Below are positions 34,943-47,200 of a DNA stretch of 64,000 nucleotides, piece after piece. Location of the stretch: contig NW_025933326.1 in NCBI RefSeq assembly GCF_000764305.2, positions 62,001-126,000 of the forward strand, written 5' to 3'. Source of the DNA: Hyalella azteca. Lineage: Eukaryota; Arthropoda; Malacostraca; Amphipoda; Hyalellidae. The notes beneath the pieces were generated by a model. The model saw only the letters and a program-made list of their open reading frames with translations. It ran no database searches and had not been told where the DNA came from. Each line of letters begins with the position of its first letter. The stretch's first letter is position 1. The translations under genes and the position numbers were made by a program.

Positions 34943-37900
34943 CTAAACGGTTACGTGTCGTTTCATGTGAAGACTGAGGTGATCGGAACGAGAAAATGCT
35001 CGTTCGCACAACCGGCACTGGAAAGGCCGGTCTCCGGTATGCTTCCGGCTGTGTCGGGTCAGTTCGTCTGATCTCGCAAACTTCCAGCCGCAACCTTTCC
35101 AGTCGCACATGTAAGGTTTTTCCCCCGTGTGGGTCCTCAAATGCGCCTTCAGATGCGATGATTTAGTATATGTCTTGCCACACCCTGGGGTCTGGCAAGT
35201 GTGTGCTGTAATCTTCTTTCTACCACCTGGCTTTTTTATTGCCCTGTTCTCAGAGTCTTCAGTGGTTGGAGTAGTAGTTTCTTTGATGCTTGGCAGCAGA
35301 CTTGGGTTCATGCCTGGTCCTGGTCCCCGTCCATTACCTGAACTAAGAAGTTCAGATAGGTTAGGAGATGACGGAGGAGTCATAACTTTGCTAATGGGCA
35401 TTAATGCGTGACGAGTTAAATGTCCGTTGAGGCCTGGCGGTAACTGTCTTCCTTGACGTAGCACTCCTCTGGGGAGTTCGTCTGTGTCAGGAGACGCTGG
35501 AGGAGACATTTGACCATGAGTATAAGTAACGGGATTCCCATTCATTGCAATGGAAGTTTGATAACTAGAGCCTGATATTCGAGGTCGAAGACTTGGAGGC
35601 ATCATTTGATGATTTTGTTGAAGTGAACTATGCGGTGCAGGTACCATAGAGGATGTTTGCTGGGGTACTTTGTTATATGTTGGCTGTATTGAATCTTGAG
35701 ATAAATGCATGTTGTCAGTACAGGGTACTGGGTCAACGTGTTGGTTAGTTCGAGCTTGCTCTCGTAAGTGTTTCTCATTTGGGGAGTGAGGGACCACGGC
35801 ATTCTGGCAGTGTCCTTCAGCGACGCTTTTTGCCAGAGCGTCGAGATCAACGAAATCTTCCGATTCCATCAGCGCCGAGTTGTCTTCATATGCTGTGTGT
35901 TCGAATAAATTGTGATCGTACGGAGTGGAACTGAATGAATTCCTTTCTAAAGCATTCAATTCCTCATTGACGTAGGCATTTACATCCAATCCATTGTCAT
36001 TGTACCCAACATAAGATTGCGAAAAATTTGAAAAGCAATTTGGTGCCATTTCTGCGCATTGAGTTTGCGACTCGGCATACTGAGCTGACGCTGGATAGCT
36101 CATAACCTGATTGCCAACAGTGCTTCGCTGCTCTGTCGTTGAAGGTATTTGATAGGTATTGTCTATGTATGTGTACTTCAATGCCTGGTCATTCTGGTAA
36201 GTGGCATGATGAGGCGTATAAGTGTTTTGACCTGTTTGCGACGACATCGTGTGTTGGATTTCCTTGAGATTATCGGGACGAATACTTTGTGGTGCATTTA
36301 GATGTGAAGTGTGGCATGGGAAAACTTGGCTTAGAGGCTGTGTTTGTACAGAAGCTGAATGCAGACTGTGATGTTGTGCCGTTGAATTGTAAGTTTGAGG
36401 AGTATGTGATTGATGAGACAATTGGCAATTTAGTTCTAAGTGATGTTTTGTCAGTTGCTGTTGTTGCTGAGGTGTTTGTGGCAATTGAAAAATTTGTGAG
36501 TGTGTGGAAATTTCGGTAGAATCGACGTGCATACGGCTTTCATCATATCCATTCAGTGAATTCGATGAACTGATATGATGATTTGTCTGTTGTGGATGAT
36601 GTTTGTGGACGTTTTGATTTAACTGCAAAGAAAACTCGACTGATCGAGGGCTGGAGTTCCTCTGGTCCATAAAGGTGTGTTGGCCGGTAGAATGTTGATT
36701 ATTAGCTGATATCTGCGAGTTATCTTCATTGTTGCTAGAATGCAAGTTTTCAGGATTATTCTGAGGCTTCTCATCACAAAGAACTTGGTTGTTAGTAGGA
36801 CAGGTTATCGCCCCGAAAGCTCCTTTTTGTCTTTTCCCGTTATCATTAGGCTTTTTCGAATTTGCTTGATCTAAACCTCGACTTTTTTTATTTGTAATTC
36901 CGCCCGTTTGGTTGGTTTCACTCGTGTCGTCCCTTTCGTTTGCACACAAAATGTCTGCTGGTTTCTGGAAAGAATTCGATGAGATATCTCGCATGGCTGT
37001 TCCCGGGACTGAATCAGTCGCAAACACACAACTATTACTCGCTACTGTTGAAGGATATAAAGAATTGCAGGAGATGCTCATCGACTGAGAGCGTTGCTTT
37101 AGGCTTGAATCCTGACTTGTGCTATCCTTTTCATTTGTAGGAGACGATGGTTGACTAGATGATTTACCAGGTACCTTATTGTTTGTCTGGTAATTTTGGG
37201 AGTAGGTTCTACCCATTAGATTCAAATAGTATGATCCCTTACTTGAATTTTTCGGTGTTAATGGAGCTGTTAGCACCTGGGATAAAATCGATTTTTTCCC
37301 GAGCAAATTTTGATTCACCTTTTCCTTAGAAGTAAGTTTTGACGTAGTTTTTGATATGCTCTCCGTGAATTTTTCGTGAGCGTCTTCAAAAATGGATTTC
37401 GAAGCAATAGGCGGACATTTTGTCTTATTTACTACATGAGAGGATATTTCCTTGAGCTTTTTTACTTCATAAACAGTTTTTTGCCCTTCAATTAACAAGT
37501 TATCATGACATCTCGCAGATGGGTTTTCTCGAGATATGGCAGTGCGAACAATTTGGTCATTACTTGTTAGTGGATTCGTTACCTGAGAATTTTTGTTGGT
37601 ATCATGATCTGCGTTACAATGATTTTGTACAGAAGAATTCTCATGTTTGGCGGGTAAAATTTTGATAGATGCTTGTACATTGAGAAACGTTTTTTCTGTT
37701 TGTGGAAATGCTTCTTCACTGCTTTCCATCGTCATTTTAATGATGTTTTGTTCAGAGTTAGAAAAATTCACTTCAGTGCAAGGTGTACGATGCGGTGCAT
37801 GATTTTGTGCATAAGTTATATTATTAGCCAAACTTTGATTTTGAACAGAAGCAGAGCAATCCGCATAAGAGGTTTCGGTAATTTTACATAATACCGATTC

Positions 37901-38068
37901 CGCAAAGTTTGGCACATTCGTGTTGGGAGGCTCTAAGTTGGTGACTTCGAAGCGGGTGGCAGGAGAGCTGGCGTTGCTGTCGCTGTCCTGGAGATTGTAG
38001 CCGCTGTCGCAGTTGCTGTACGGCGCGTCCAAGTCACCACAGTCGGTGTCGCCTACGTCGTGGCAGAG
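34943..38068 (-). CDS. Krueppel-like transcription factor (KLF1/2/4-like), long exon
   Basis: A nuclear DNA-binding transcription factor of the SP/KLF family, expected to bind GC-rich or CACCC boxes. Numbering from the TTG at 38032 (residue 1), the exon gives 1,029 residues and ends in three C2H2 fingers: C946-C951-H964-H968, C976-C981-H994-H998 and C1006-C1009-H1022-H1026, joined by HTGEKPY and HTGDRPF linkers. Helix tips [14 protein letters not shown] and RSDHLSL are the KLF set. Before them are a basic KKPGGRKK (likely nuclear localisation), [13 protein letters not shown] and [15 protein letters not shown] (proline-directed phosphosite-like), an acidic-hydrophobic [19 protein letters not shown] at 722-740 (possible activation region), and a Gln/His-rich zone with QQQQQ at 522-526. 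TPPSSP before HTC and the [14 protein letters not shown] finger resemble KLF1/2/4. KLFs are usually 300-500 residues, so this one is long. There is no ATG at the 5' end: the frame is open back to a TAG at 38069-38071, and the first in-frame ATG is residue 100 (37735). The start therefore probably lies in an upstream exon, with candidate acceptors before 38068 (CTGTAG) and 38052 (ACGTAG). Confidence 0.95.
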   Translation of the reverse strand, partial: LCHDVGDTDCGDLDAPYSNCDSGYNLQDSDSNASSPATRFEVTNLEPPNTNVPNFAESVLCKITETSYADCSASVQNQSLANNITYAQNHAPHRTPCTEVNFSNSEQNIIKMTMESSEEAFPQTEKTFLNVQASIKILPAKHENSSVQNHCNADHDTNKNSQVTNPLTSNDQIVRTAISRENPSARCHDNLLIEGQKTVYEVKKLKEISSHVVNKTKCPPIASKSIFEDAHEKFTESISKTTSKLTSKEKVNQNLLGKKSILSQVLTAPLTPKNSSKGSYYLNLMGRTYSQNYQTNNKVPGKSSSQPSSPTNEKDSTSQDSSLKQRSQSMSISCNSLYPSTVASNSCVFATDSVPGTAMRDISSNSFQKPADILCANERDDTSETNQTGGITNKKSRGLDQANSKKPNDNGKRQKGAFGAITCPTNNQVLCDEKPQNNPENLHSSNNEDNSQISANNQHSTGQHTFMDQRNSSPRSVEFSLQLNQNVHKHHPQQTNHHISSSNSLNGYDESRMHVDSTEISTHSQIFQLPQTPQQQQQLTKHHLELNCQLSHQSHTPQTYNSTAQHHSLHSASVQTQPLSQVFPCHTSHLNAPQSIRPDNLKEIQHTMSSQTGQNTYTPHHATYQNDQALKYTYIDNTYQIPSTTEQRSTVGNQVMSYPASAQYAESQTQCAEMAPNCFSNFSQSYVGYNDNGLDVNAYVNEELNALERNSFSSTPYDHNLFEHTAYEDNSALMESEDFVDLDALAKSVAEGHCQNAVVPHSPNEKHLREQARTNQHVDPVPCTDNMHLSQDSIQPTYNKVPQQTSSMVPAPHSSLQQNHQMMPPSLRPRISGSSYQTSIAMNGNPVTYTHGQMSPPASPDTDELPRGVLRQGRQLPPGLNGHLTRHALMPISKVMTPPSSPNLSELLSSGNGRGPGPGMNPSLLPSIKETTTPTTEDSENRAIKKPGGRKKITAHTCQTPGCGKTYTKSSHLKAHLRTHTGEKPYMCDWKGCGWKFARSDELTRHSRKHTGDRPFQCRLCERAFSRSDHLSLHMKRHVTV
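34946..35203 (-). other. KLF triple C2H2 zinc-finger domain
   Basis: Residues 944-1029 of the KLF protein. All 12 zinc ligands are present with normal spacing (C-x4-C-x12-H-x3-H in fingers 1 and 2, C-x2-C-x12-H-x3-H in finger 3). Base-contact positions (-1, 3, 6) are K/H/A, R/E/R and R/H/L, the pattern for a 9-bp GC/GT-box site. Finger 2 has HSRKHTG where vertebrate KLFs have HYRKHTG. The three fingers are uninterrupted by introns; vertebrate KLF genes usually have one within the fingers. The protein continues only three residues (VTV) past the last His. Confidence 0.97.
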
Positions 38069-38114
38069 CTACAGGACGGTGTAGACGTTGTGTTGTTTGT
38101 GCTTCCAATCTGAG

Positions 38115-38230
38115 AAGCAGCACCGTCTCGATGTCCTGCCACATCTGCAATACAACAAACACGAAGGTTAGACTCAAGCAGCACCGTCTCGATGTCCTGC
38201 CACAACTGCAACACAGCAAACACGAAGGTT
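38115..38230 (-). repeat. duplicated 55-bp splice-acceptor/exon module upstream of the KLF exon
   Basis: Copy B (38115-38169) and copy A (38176-38230) are 55 bases each with 3 mismatches, 61 bases apart. On the minus strand each reads as a T-rich tract ending TTGCAG, a good 3' splice site, followed by codons for (L/M)WQDIETVLL. Copy A continues in frame to about 38057, ending at the TAG at 38053-38055. Copy B in frame stops within the long exon region. Neither frame matches that of the long KLF exon. WQDIETVLL is a nine-residue acidic-hydrophobic string of the kind seen in activation motifs, and vertebrate KLF2/4 have such a motif near the N-terminus. I infer that it is a real N-terminal coding exon, duplicated or misassembled. 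Confidence 0.6.
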
Positions 38231-41200
38231 GTACGCCGCCATTCAATAGCAAGTGATATTTGATTCAGGTGTTGCCCGTACACTAGGTTGAAAATGAGTT
38301 AGAATTATAAGATCAGAATTAGGTCAAATCAATAAAAATATGAATGCATATTTATAAGGTGTAATTATGGCAAGAATATACGTAGGTGCGTCATTAAAGC
38401 TTTCAACTGAATTCGCATAATAGTGTATATTGGAAATGTACTAATCAATATCTATGTATTATATCGTAACAATATCTCTGTATTAAAGCATCTCGAATGT
38501 TGACACAAATGACAGCAAGGGCGTGTCATGTCTGCCGTGCAGAACAATTTATGATTTTTAATCGCTGTAAAACTCGCCTCCTTAAATGAAGCTTTTTTTG
38601 CTATATCAAGATAGTCGTTATTTGACGGTTCGTTATTCTACGTGGTAAAATATTACTTAAAATAATTTGCGTGGTAAATGTTTTGAAAATAGACATATTT
38701 GATTTTATTCCTTACCTAAATGTGTTAGAACAAAACATTTCAAACATGTTCCATGGATGTTAGAGAAACTGGCGCAGTTAGTTTCTTTCATTAGTTAATA
38801 CAGAAAATAATTAATATTGATGATGTAGTAAATTCCTATCTATCAGGGGGTATTTGATGCCCGCGATGTAATATATTTTGGCTAATGATAGAGAAGTTGA
38901 ACAAATAGAGGATATCAAGTGCTTTTAATTCAATTTATAACATGAAAGAACGCTTCATATTCAATTTGCTTCACCATTTAAATGCCTTAACATCTGGGGC
39001 TCCAAAGCTGTTGTTTCAACCGTTTCACAATCCCAGCTGCTGAGAGGGGCTGCGTTGCGCCACTGCTTAGATTGCTCAAAGGCAATGGGGTGTTCCTGAT
39101 TAGCCTAACGAATGTAAGCAAATTATCGACTGGCGACAATTAATGACCACATTCCTTTGAGACGAGCAACGAGATTACAACGCATCAACGTCAACTCATT
39201 AGAGCTAGTGTGCGTGAACGATGGTTAATTATTATTGTGATATTAAATCAGGTCATCTAGCTATAAGGCTGAATATTACTAGCATTCTCATAGCACTAAT
39301 TCTCAACAGTAATAGGCCATTACTAATTATCATCCGGTATCGCTAGATATCTGAAGCTGCGTGGCCATTACCTACCGCCAATTTCACAATTTTAAATCTG
39401 CTACTCCTTCAAATTTGATTAAGTAAAGTTTTTGAAATGCGATTCGAATCACGATCATGCATGACTGTGAGAATATATTATAAATGGGTTCTGGCCTTCA
39501 CTGCGTAAGATCATCAGATCAAATCAACTCTTTGTTTGATGATGTGTTCCGAGAATCTCTTCATAGATTCGATGTTCACGGTAAATGATGTGGAATTGAT
39601 TGATAGCAAAGGCATGAATTCATTAATCATCAAAGATTTCATTAAATGATTTGCATACAGAGTACAATCATGTCCAGGAAATGTATGTTCTCTCTGTCCA
39701 ATATTGAAATTTGCTAGTAGTTTGGAATGTCCTGCTTCTTATAGAAGTTTTGAATGACTTGAATCGTTCCAGTTAACGAAAGTTGTCTAATTATAATGGA
39801 TCAGATGCCATCGACAACAACACATGCATGGTAAACGTGTTTTCTTGGGACCGTTGGACAATCCTTTTATCTTTGATTCTCAAATACTCACTAGTCTACC
39901 ATCAAGCATTTGAATGGCTCTCTTTGAACTTTAATTTAATTTCCGATAAAATTGATACTTAGAACAGTATAGACTTGAAGAGATTAAGCTCAAAGGAAGC
40001 GCTTTAAATTCTGCCGTATCAGGAGCAATGTGGCCGCAACTCCTTGACATAAAACCTGATAATTCGCCACCCAACTTCGCTGTTGCTCTCAGAGTAGCAA
40101 TCGGAAGCTTCGTGCAGTCGGAAATATAGCTAAGAGCTTTATATGTTTTCAGTACCTAATGTTAATATCGATATTCTGTCCACTGAAGCTCGGATTTTTC
40201 ATTTTTATCTAAAGACGTTTGAATTGTAATATTCAGACTCCGCATGGAGCATGTTTTAGTATTTAAATTTAATGTATAGAGATAATCAGTGGTGGAGAGG
40301 TACGCTAACTATTCGTCAATCAAACAAAAGATTCAAATAAAAGTCTTGCATTGGCAACAAATGACCGTGTTAAAATCACATGTCAGGCATGCAGCTTCGT
40401 GCCCGTGCCCTGCTATAGTGGGGCGACTGGAGCTCAAATTTACGCACCGTTTATCAAAGAGTAAATGTCAGAATTAGTAACATCTTTCCGACTTATCCAT
40501 AGCTGATATTTCTTTTGTGATAGAAATTTTAATGCTAAAAGTTTACCAAGTAATTGAAATGTGTAGCTCAAGGTGATGCAGATTCAATCGGCTTTTAATT
40601 TATTTGCTGCACGGTCGTGATGCATAAAGATTTACTACTGACAAGATATTGAATAAATTCTAAAGTTTATTATTCGTATTAAACTCGTATCCTAACATAT
40701 GTTGATGTTATTGAAGGGAGGGCATCACGCAGAAGCTTTCTCGTGGTCAATGGCCGCTAATGAGATCCGTGCTGAGATACTTTGCATCGCACCCGCTGAT
40801 CTTTAAAAAGATCCTCTGATATTCATCTCACTCATGCAAATTATTTTATCAAAGCCATTTAAATCTATAAGTCTGCAATCAATGCCTTTTTCTGCCTAAA
40901 TGAACTCTAGATTATTACCAAGCTACATTAATGGTAATGTATACATTGCTTCTTTCAAGGGCTTGAATAATCGTTGCTGTAAGCGTTCAAAAATTTTGAG
41001 CGAATGCTATTGGGTATGCAATTCAGATTAAGTTATTTTTTGTGAACGACAAGCTCGGCTCTACACCACATAGTCTGCATGAAGCATGAGACTATAGTAG
41101 ATACTACAGTTATTCCTCTTGCAATGTTTTGTACGTAATTAAATTTAATTCCATGATTTATTCTGTGAATACCGATGTATTTGAAGCTGGCTTTTCGATG

Positions 41201-43241
41201 CCTTACTATGCCAAAGCACGCATCGTGTCTCGTGTGTCTCGAAATTCTTGCATATTTGATTCGATTCCTCCATTGGGTACGAGCACACGACTCCATCGTT
41301 GGAGCTAATCTGAACACATGCCGATAGCTTGTAAAAGTGTTACTGGAGCTTTCGTCAGCTCGCCCTCGCCGGAACAAACGAGGTATGCCTACTTTACCAC
41401 CACTGCTATTCCTCTATACAGAGAGGAATGCATCTCTTTTATTTTTTTTTCATTTTCCAACCTCGATTATTTTTTTCGGATGTTGTTGTCACACTCGAGC
41501 GACTCAATGCAAAAGGTTCGGTTAAGCTGATGCCCTGCCAAAGGTTATCCTTCTATGGAGAAATTCTGATGGTCTTTGCCCCGCATTATCTTACAGAATA
41601 AAAGTTGGATCGCCAGAGTGTGCCATGGATGTTACACACATATTTTGCAGCAAATTCTTCCACACGCCAACTTTCTAACAACTTTCGGAAATTGGTGAAG
41701 TATTTTATTGATGAAAAAAGAGGGAACAAAATGAATTACTTCGTTCACGTCTCAGTTTTGTGAGTGACTAGGATAAATTTTTTGTAATGTATCGTTTGAA
41801 GGTCGGACAATCTATATCCTCTGTGCAGACCAAATTTTATGTTACTGCGTAGTTTCTTTTTCCTCTAGAAAGTATTTCCTTGTTGCTATAGTTTGATTTT
41901 CATTTCTTGACATCTTGAACATAAATTTTAATCATGCACCTAAGAGGAATAAAAATGATTTATTTTGGCTACTGGACTCAAAAAGAGAGACCGAGGCTCC
42001 ATGGTTCTGGAAGGCTGAGGATCGGTTGCTCAACCCGTGGAATATATGACGAGCTCGTCGAGTTTGTCGGACAGCTCAATGAAATCTTCGAGATTTTTCA
42101 TCTTTTGTGGCGATGTTGATCTTACCATCCCTTCCGTAATGATCTATTGAGCGTGATGGTGAGCACCTCTTTCTTTGTCAAGACTGTGCACCTGACCATC
42201 GCAGTTCTGTTTTATTTTGACCTTAGACGCTCATAAATTCCTTATCAAAAAACGCGTTATTTTTGTGCTTTGAAGGTTCTACAACGCCTGTTTGGATATC
42301 ACTGAGAGTGACAGAAGGTTAAGTGGATTTTTTTCGTTTGTTGATATGAATAGGAGTCGTAACGAGATCAGAGTGAGGGCACTTAGCGCAGTTAATGAGG
42401 GCTTGATTGTGGCTATTGTTTTAGTTTTGTTGGCGCACCGGTGAGTGGTGCAGGCTTGCTTAATGGACTTGCCCGCTGCACTTCGTACGTCGTCGCTATG
42501 GCCACCGCAAGAAACATTAGGACTTTGGTCGCCATTCTGACCAAAATCAAATAGGGAGAAATTTGCAAAATCAGATTGATCAAATGGATACCGCACGGGA
42601 ACAAACAAATTTTGTTTCCGATTCTGGTTTTACGGATTAATGTCTGATCATCTGTTTGATTGGATCATAAAACATTTTTGTTCAATGATATTGTTCACCT
42701 TATTTATTGTGTATGCCGACACGTTACTTATTTTTTTTGTGTAATTCAGGTGTATTTGCATGGGTTAACGCATAAGAATATTAAATGAACAAAATTTTCA
42801 ATAGATAAATTTAGCCAAATTGAATATCTCTGCAATACAAAATCGACACAACTCTCATAAGAATCGTGCTTTCCTCAACATTTTCTGTTTACATGCTGGT
42901 CACTCAAACTTTTCAAATACTCGCTACTTAATGTAACCGATTTCAATAATAAGTAGTATTTCCGATCCTGAATCTGTCCTCTATTGCATCCGAGTGGTCA
43001 ATCAACAATGAAATAAAGTTACGCACAATTTTACTTGTGTTTTAGTGAATTCCTGTACCGATGACTCACGCTCGCGTCACTATATTTTACGGGACTACTC
43101 GACTGCATTGTGTTGTATAGTGAACACACTGAGACGAAAGAATGTTTCATGTTGTCCAAATTGTGTTACACTCTCTGCTTGCAGCACTGAAATACCTTTT
43201 TGTTTGCCCAAAATAGCTCAAGATGAACAACAAAAGAGCAG
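38231..43241. other. non-coding; possible upstream intron or promoter of KLF
   Basis: About 5 kb upstream of the KLF exon on its own strand, the expected place for an intron, first exon or promoter. I see no convincing start exon, CpG-rich stretch or transposon. Frames at 41033-41530 and 42279-42608 (up to 114 codons) lack known motifs. Confidence 0.45.
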
Positions 43242-43274
43242 AAGTCCATCGGCAGTTCCACTGCCGATGGACTT
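43242..43274. repeat. 15-bp perfect hairpin
   Basis: Arms AAGTCCATCGGCAGT (43242-43256) and ACTGCCGATGGACTT (43260-43274) are exact reverse complements with a 3-base TCC loop. The stem is GC-rich for this region. It lies in a 90-codon plus frame (43045-43317) that I do not recognise. Confidence 0.9.
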
Positions 43275-44114
43275 ATGTAATTCTTACCAATTTGTGATCG
43301 AAAAATTCCGATGTTGATAAATTTTCACAATAGCTAAAATCAGCGGAAATGATGACGTTTCAGGGTGTACTACAGGAAATCGTAAGAGAAGGCCCGCAAT
43401 AATAATTACGTGGCAAATACCTCGTTTATCTAATTCTTTTTTGCAAATGAATAAAGTTGCTTTAGAATTTTCAATAATGGCAAAAAAAAACATTTTCATT
43501 ATCGAAATTGTTGAGATATTCCTCAATTTTTTTTTGCACACGGTTTCCACAAGCTAAAACCGCCATGCGAGCGTATAATTATTTAAACATAATTACCTCT
43601 AACATTTTAACATTTATGCAGATTTAGACTGCACTTGCATCACTATATCTTAAGAAATTCGAAGGTGCACTTGTTTATAAATATTGATGGGAACATCATC
43701 AAGTGAAAGGCTCACTCCATGCTTGCCAATAAATAACCCATTTACCTTGTCTAGGGAAAATAGTTTCCCGAGAAATGCAGTTTTATGTTGACAGCTGTCG
43801 GCACCGAGTTGCACAATTCGAGCCAACATCGCATCTCAGATCGATCTCGTTTTCGAGCTAAGACGAAACCAAGCCTGACTTTTGACCCGCACACTTTCTC
43901 GTTCGCTTCTTGTATTGACTGAGTTCTGTGAGCTCAGGCTGTGAAGTCATTTATTACGGCCGCCTCAATGCCCTTGCAGCTGCCACGTAAGAGCGTCGGT
44001 CTGTTGACCATATGTCTTTAATCTGGCATGACGGCTAAACCATCATCAAAAAGACCTCTGCTTGAAAAATTCGAATTTATCATTAACTTGTTTCGCGAAC
44101 TCTACCTAGCTGTT
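43275..44114. other. non-coding, nothing recognised
   Basis: AT-rich, no supported feature. Confidence 0.55.
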
Positions 44115-44246
44115 CAAATGCGGTGTATAAATACAGAAAATTTATAAAGACTTAAATGCGGTGTATAACTACAGACAAATGCGGTGACTCAAATGTATTT
44201 CCGGTGACTCAAATGCGGTGTATACCTACAGACAATTTATAAAGAT
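44115..44246. repeat. short irregular repeat cluster
   Basis: CAAATGCGGTGTATAAMTACAGA-type sequence occurs three times (from about 44115, 44154 and 44210), twice followed by AATTTATAAAGA. Between them the shorter word GGTGACTCAAATG is repeated. The nested pattern suggests slippage or unequal exchange; there is no coding potential. Confidence 0.75.
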
Positions 44247-47200
44247 AATTTGGCCCGACTGGGGCTGTTGAGTGTTTTATCTCGCTTAATTTGTTTAATC
44301 GAGAACAATTAAAGATAAGTTGTGTGAAAATGAGATTGAATGAATTTGCAGCATAAATTGTAAGCTTGGGACGATAGAAATAATTCATGTACGTCCTCTG
44401 ATCCGAAATGCAGTCACGTGTTCATTTCATTCTTGCATGAACAAAAAAAGCGCCAAAACCAACTTCTGATTAAATAACGAATGAATTAAAAAATTATTAA
44501 CGTACGTAATAGAGTAGCAATATCTCAATCGCCATAAATTAAAAGCATTCAAAGACAAGCTGGTTTCTTTTGTCTGTGTGCTATATGTGCCTTCATAGTC
44601 GATTTAAGATTCTACTCGAAACTCATTTGACGAAATTCATACTAAGACTCCACCTGCAGTCTCATTGAATTTGAATTGGCGTTTGAGAAATTTATTGGGC
44701 GAGAATAATGTATCTCAGTGAATGGCTTCACAACATGATGTCTCCGTACTAGCTTTCAGGCGGCGACCACACACGTACGCGTCAATTCTTCCGACTTGAA
44801 CTCGCTCGTTTTGGCTATTTAGAGACTAGAAAATATTTGTGAAATTCAGTTGCAGTATTTATTTTACTCATTAATAATTTATGATAAGATCACAATATGC
44901 ATCATTCAATAAATGTTTGCATTTGTCGATGGTATCGTTTCATCGACCGTTCTGTCGTGCGAAGACGTTCTCTTCACGTTTTAATTCTGGTAATGCGTGG
45001 TCGACTTATGAATGTGCAACCTTAAAATAAAAATATTGCATTTTATCGTTAGCTTAGCCTCTACTTGGTTAGTTTAATAATAAAGACCGCGTAAAAAAAA
45101 AGTCTATGCTACAACGGATAACGAATGTTTAGAGCACGTATTACAGAATTACGGTAAGAAGCATAGAGTTGTGATGAAATTTAACAAGTTTCTATAACAT
45201 TCAATTTCAATCCTTTTACTTATGCGCTGGTAAAATTATAATCATTTAAACAGTAATTAATATTTGTTCTTCTCTTCATGACATCTCAGCCATTCAGAAC
45301 AACAAGACAATCTTTGAAGGCGCCCGAGTTGCCCTCTTTGTCCAGTCTTTGTTCACGAGTCCTAGAGAAGTCATTCAATTTTTGCTGACTCATTGCGCTT
45401 AGGATGTGGCGTCTTTTCCTAAGGCACGAGGAACAATATTTCTATTGTTTTGTCCATTTTTCGGGGCTGTGTCAATTACATGGACTTGTAGATAATTCCT
45501 GATGAGTTCCTGGAACAACATTCTTTTAAAACTTTCGCATAACCTCGCAGAGGCGTATAACTTTTCAGCTAAAATGTGTAATTGAGGCTGAATCTGCGAA
45601 CTGAAACTGTAAAAGCCAAACCTAATATGAAAAGATTAGGTTGTCTTTGTCCTAAAAGTCTTGCCCCAATTACTCATGTCCTTGGAAAGATTTCCATATG
45701 CGCACAATGATTCTTTCCAGCTACATTTGAACTTTATATAGTGACCATTAATGTACGGACTTATAATAATGCTGATAAAATTTGATCAGCAATCAATCGC
45801 TTACTACTTTGAGTGAAGCGTTTCCTTTCTTTGTCTCCTCGCAGCTCTGCACAATAGGCAAAAAGTTTATTGATATTATCACTTCGCACTATCATCACAG
45901 TCGAGTTTTCGATTAGCCGAGCTTCGGGAATAAAGAAACAAGTGGGTGTTTCATTCAAAGAAGCACTTAGCACAAAAGTTATTTCTTAAAAAATTATGTC
46001 TAAAATGAGATTAAGATGCATCTGACTCCCTCAACCCCCAGCGCCCTTGGGATTAAGGTCCGCTCATGTCTTGCATTCCTTGGTCTTGTATTGCTATCAA
46101 GCAATTCAAGTCCCGGTTTTTTATGTTGTTGGACTCCCGAGATCAAATTGGAGACGAGCTAAGCCGTAGGTTGGTCATCAATGAAAGGGTCAGTCGGACA
46201 AGATCGAGGATGTCGGCGGCAGCCGTGCAGTCCCATTCAAGAGTGACGCTCTTTGTGGCCTGAACTTTGCTTCTTTTCTCGCCCGTGTCATGCGCAAACA
46301 TGGCTTGGCATTTCAATGAAGCGTGATTTGGTTTCGCTGAGGTCACCATAGAGAGCGGAGTACTCCTCTTAATCGCATTGTGTCGACACTTCTTCGCTCT
46401 TTTATGCTGCCTTCTCGGAATCTGAAGTTATAGCTTTCGTTTGTTATCGTTTTAACATTATAATACGGTGAACTTTGTAATAGTTCTAAATTAGCTGCAG
46501 CTTTTGCTCGATTCATTTTCATTCCTCATGTCCAGTTACAAGAGGATGTGATTGAGAAATTGTTCAAGCAATCGCACAAGGAATATACGTCTCAGGATTC
46601 TTCAAATTTATCTTTCGGAATGTGAAACACTCAGTCGCCTCGCACGGTATCAAGAGATCGCTAATTATCTTGGCCTTTAATCGAAGAGGACTCATCAGAT
46701 AGTCCAAGTCAAATGAGATATCAGATTGCGTGCTGAATTAATCAACTAAGAAACACATAGCTTATATGGCTGGTGCCTTTCTGATCCTTATCAAGCGAAA
46801 ACAGGATAGACTTCACCGTCTGGAACTGCGAACGAGAAATCATACGTTAATCTCGCTTTAAATCTCTACCTAATAATCTCGGATTGATCGAATTTGGAAC
46901 AAATTGTTCGAGTTTGGATTCTCACTGTTACGCCATTACATTGATTCAACTGCATTTCCAAAAATAGAGTTAACGCATACACTTCGTAGGTAAAAGTGAC
47001 CACAAGAGAACACGAAATCTTCGGGTCATGACCTAACCAACGTTAAACTGAACCACGCAGCTCTGCTTGCTCTGACATGAACATGCACGAATGTAAAGAA
47101 CTCGCGGACCCTAGACTTCCATTGTAAGGAGTTGCACAATGAGAATTTATGTGAAAATGACAAAGATTTTGGGAAATTTCTTAGTAACCGAGCAAAGAGT

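Noticed and set aside
35127..36519. Plus-strand frames inside the KLF exon
   Set aside because: Shadows of the minus-strand KLF coding sequence.
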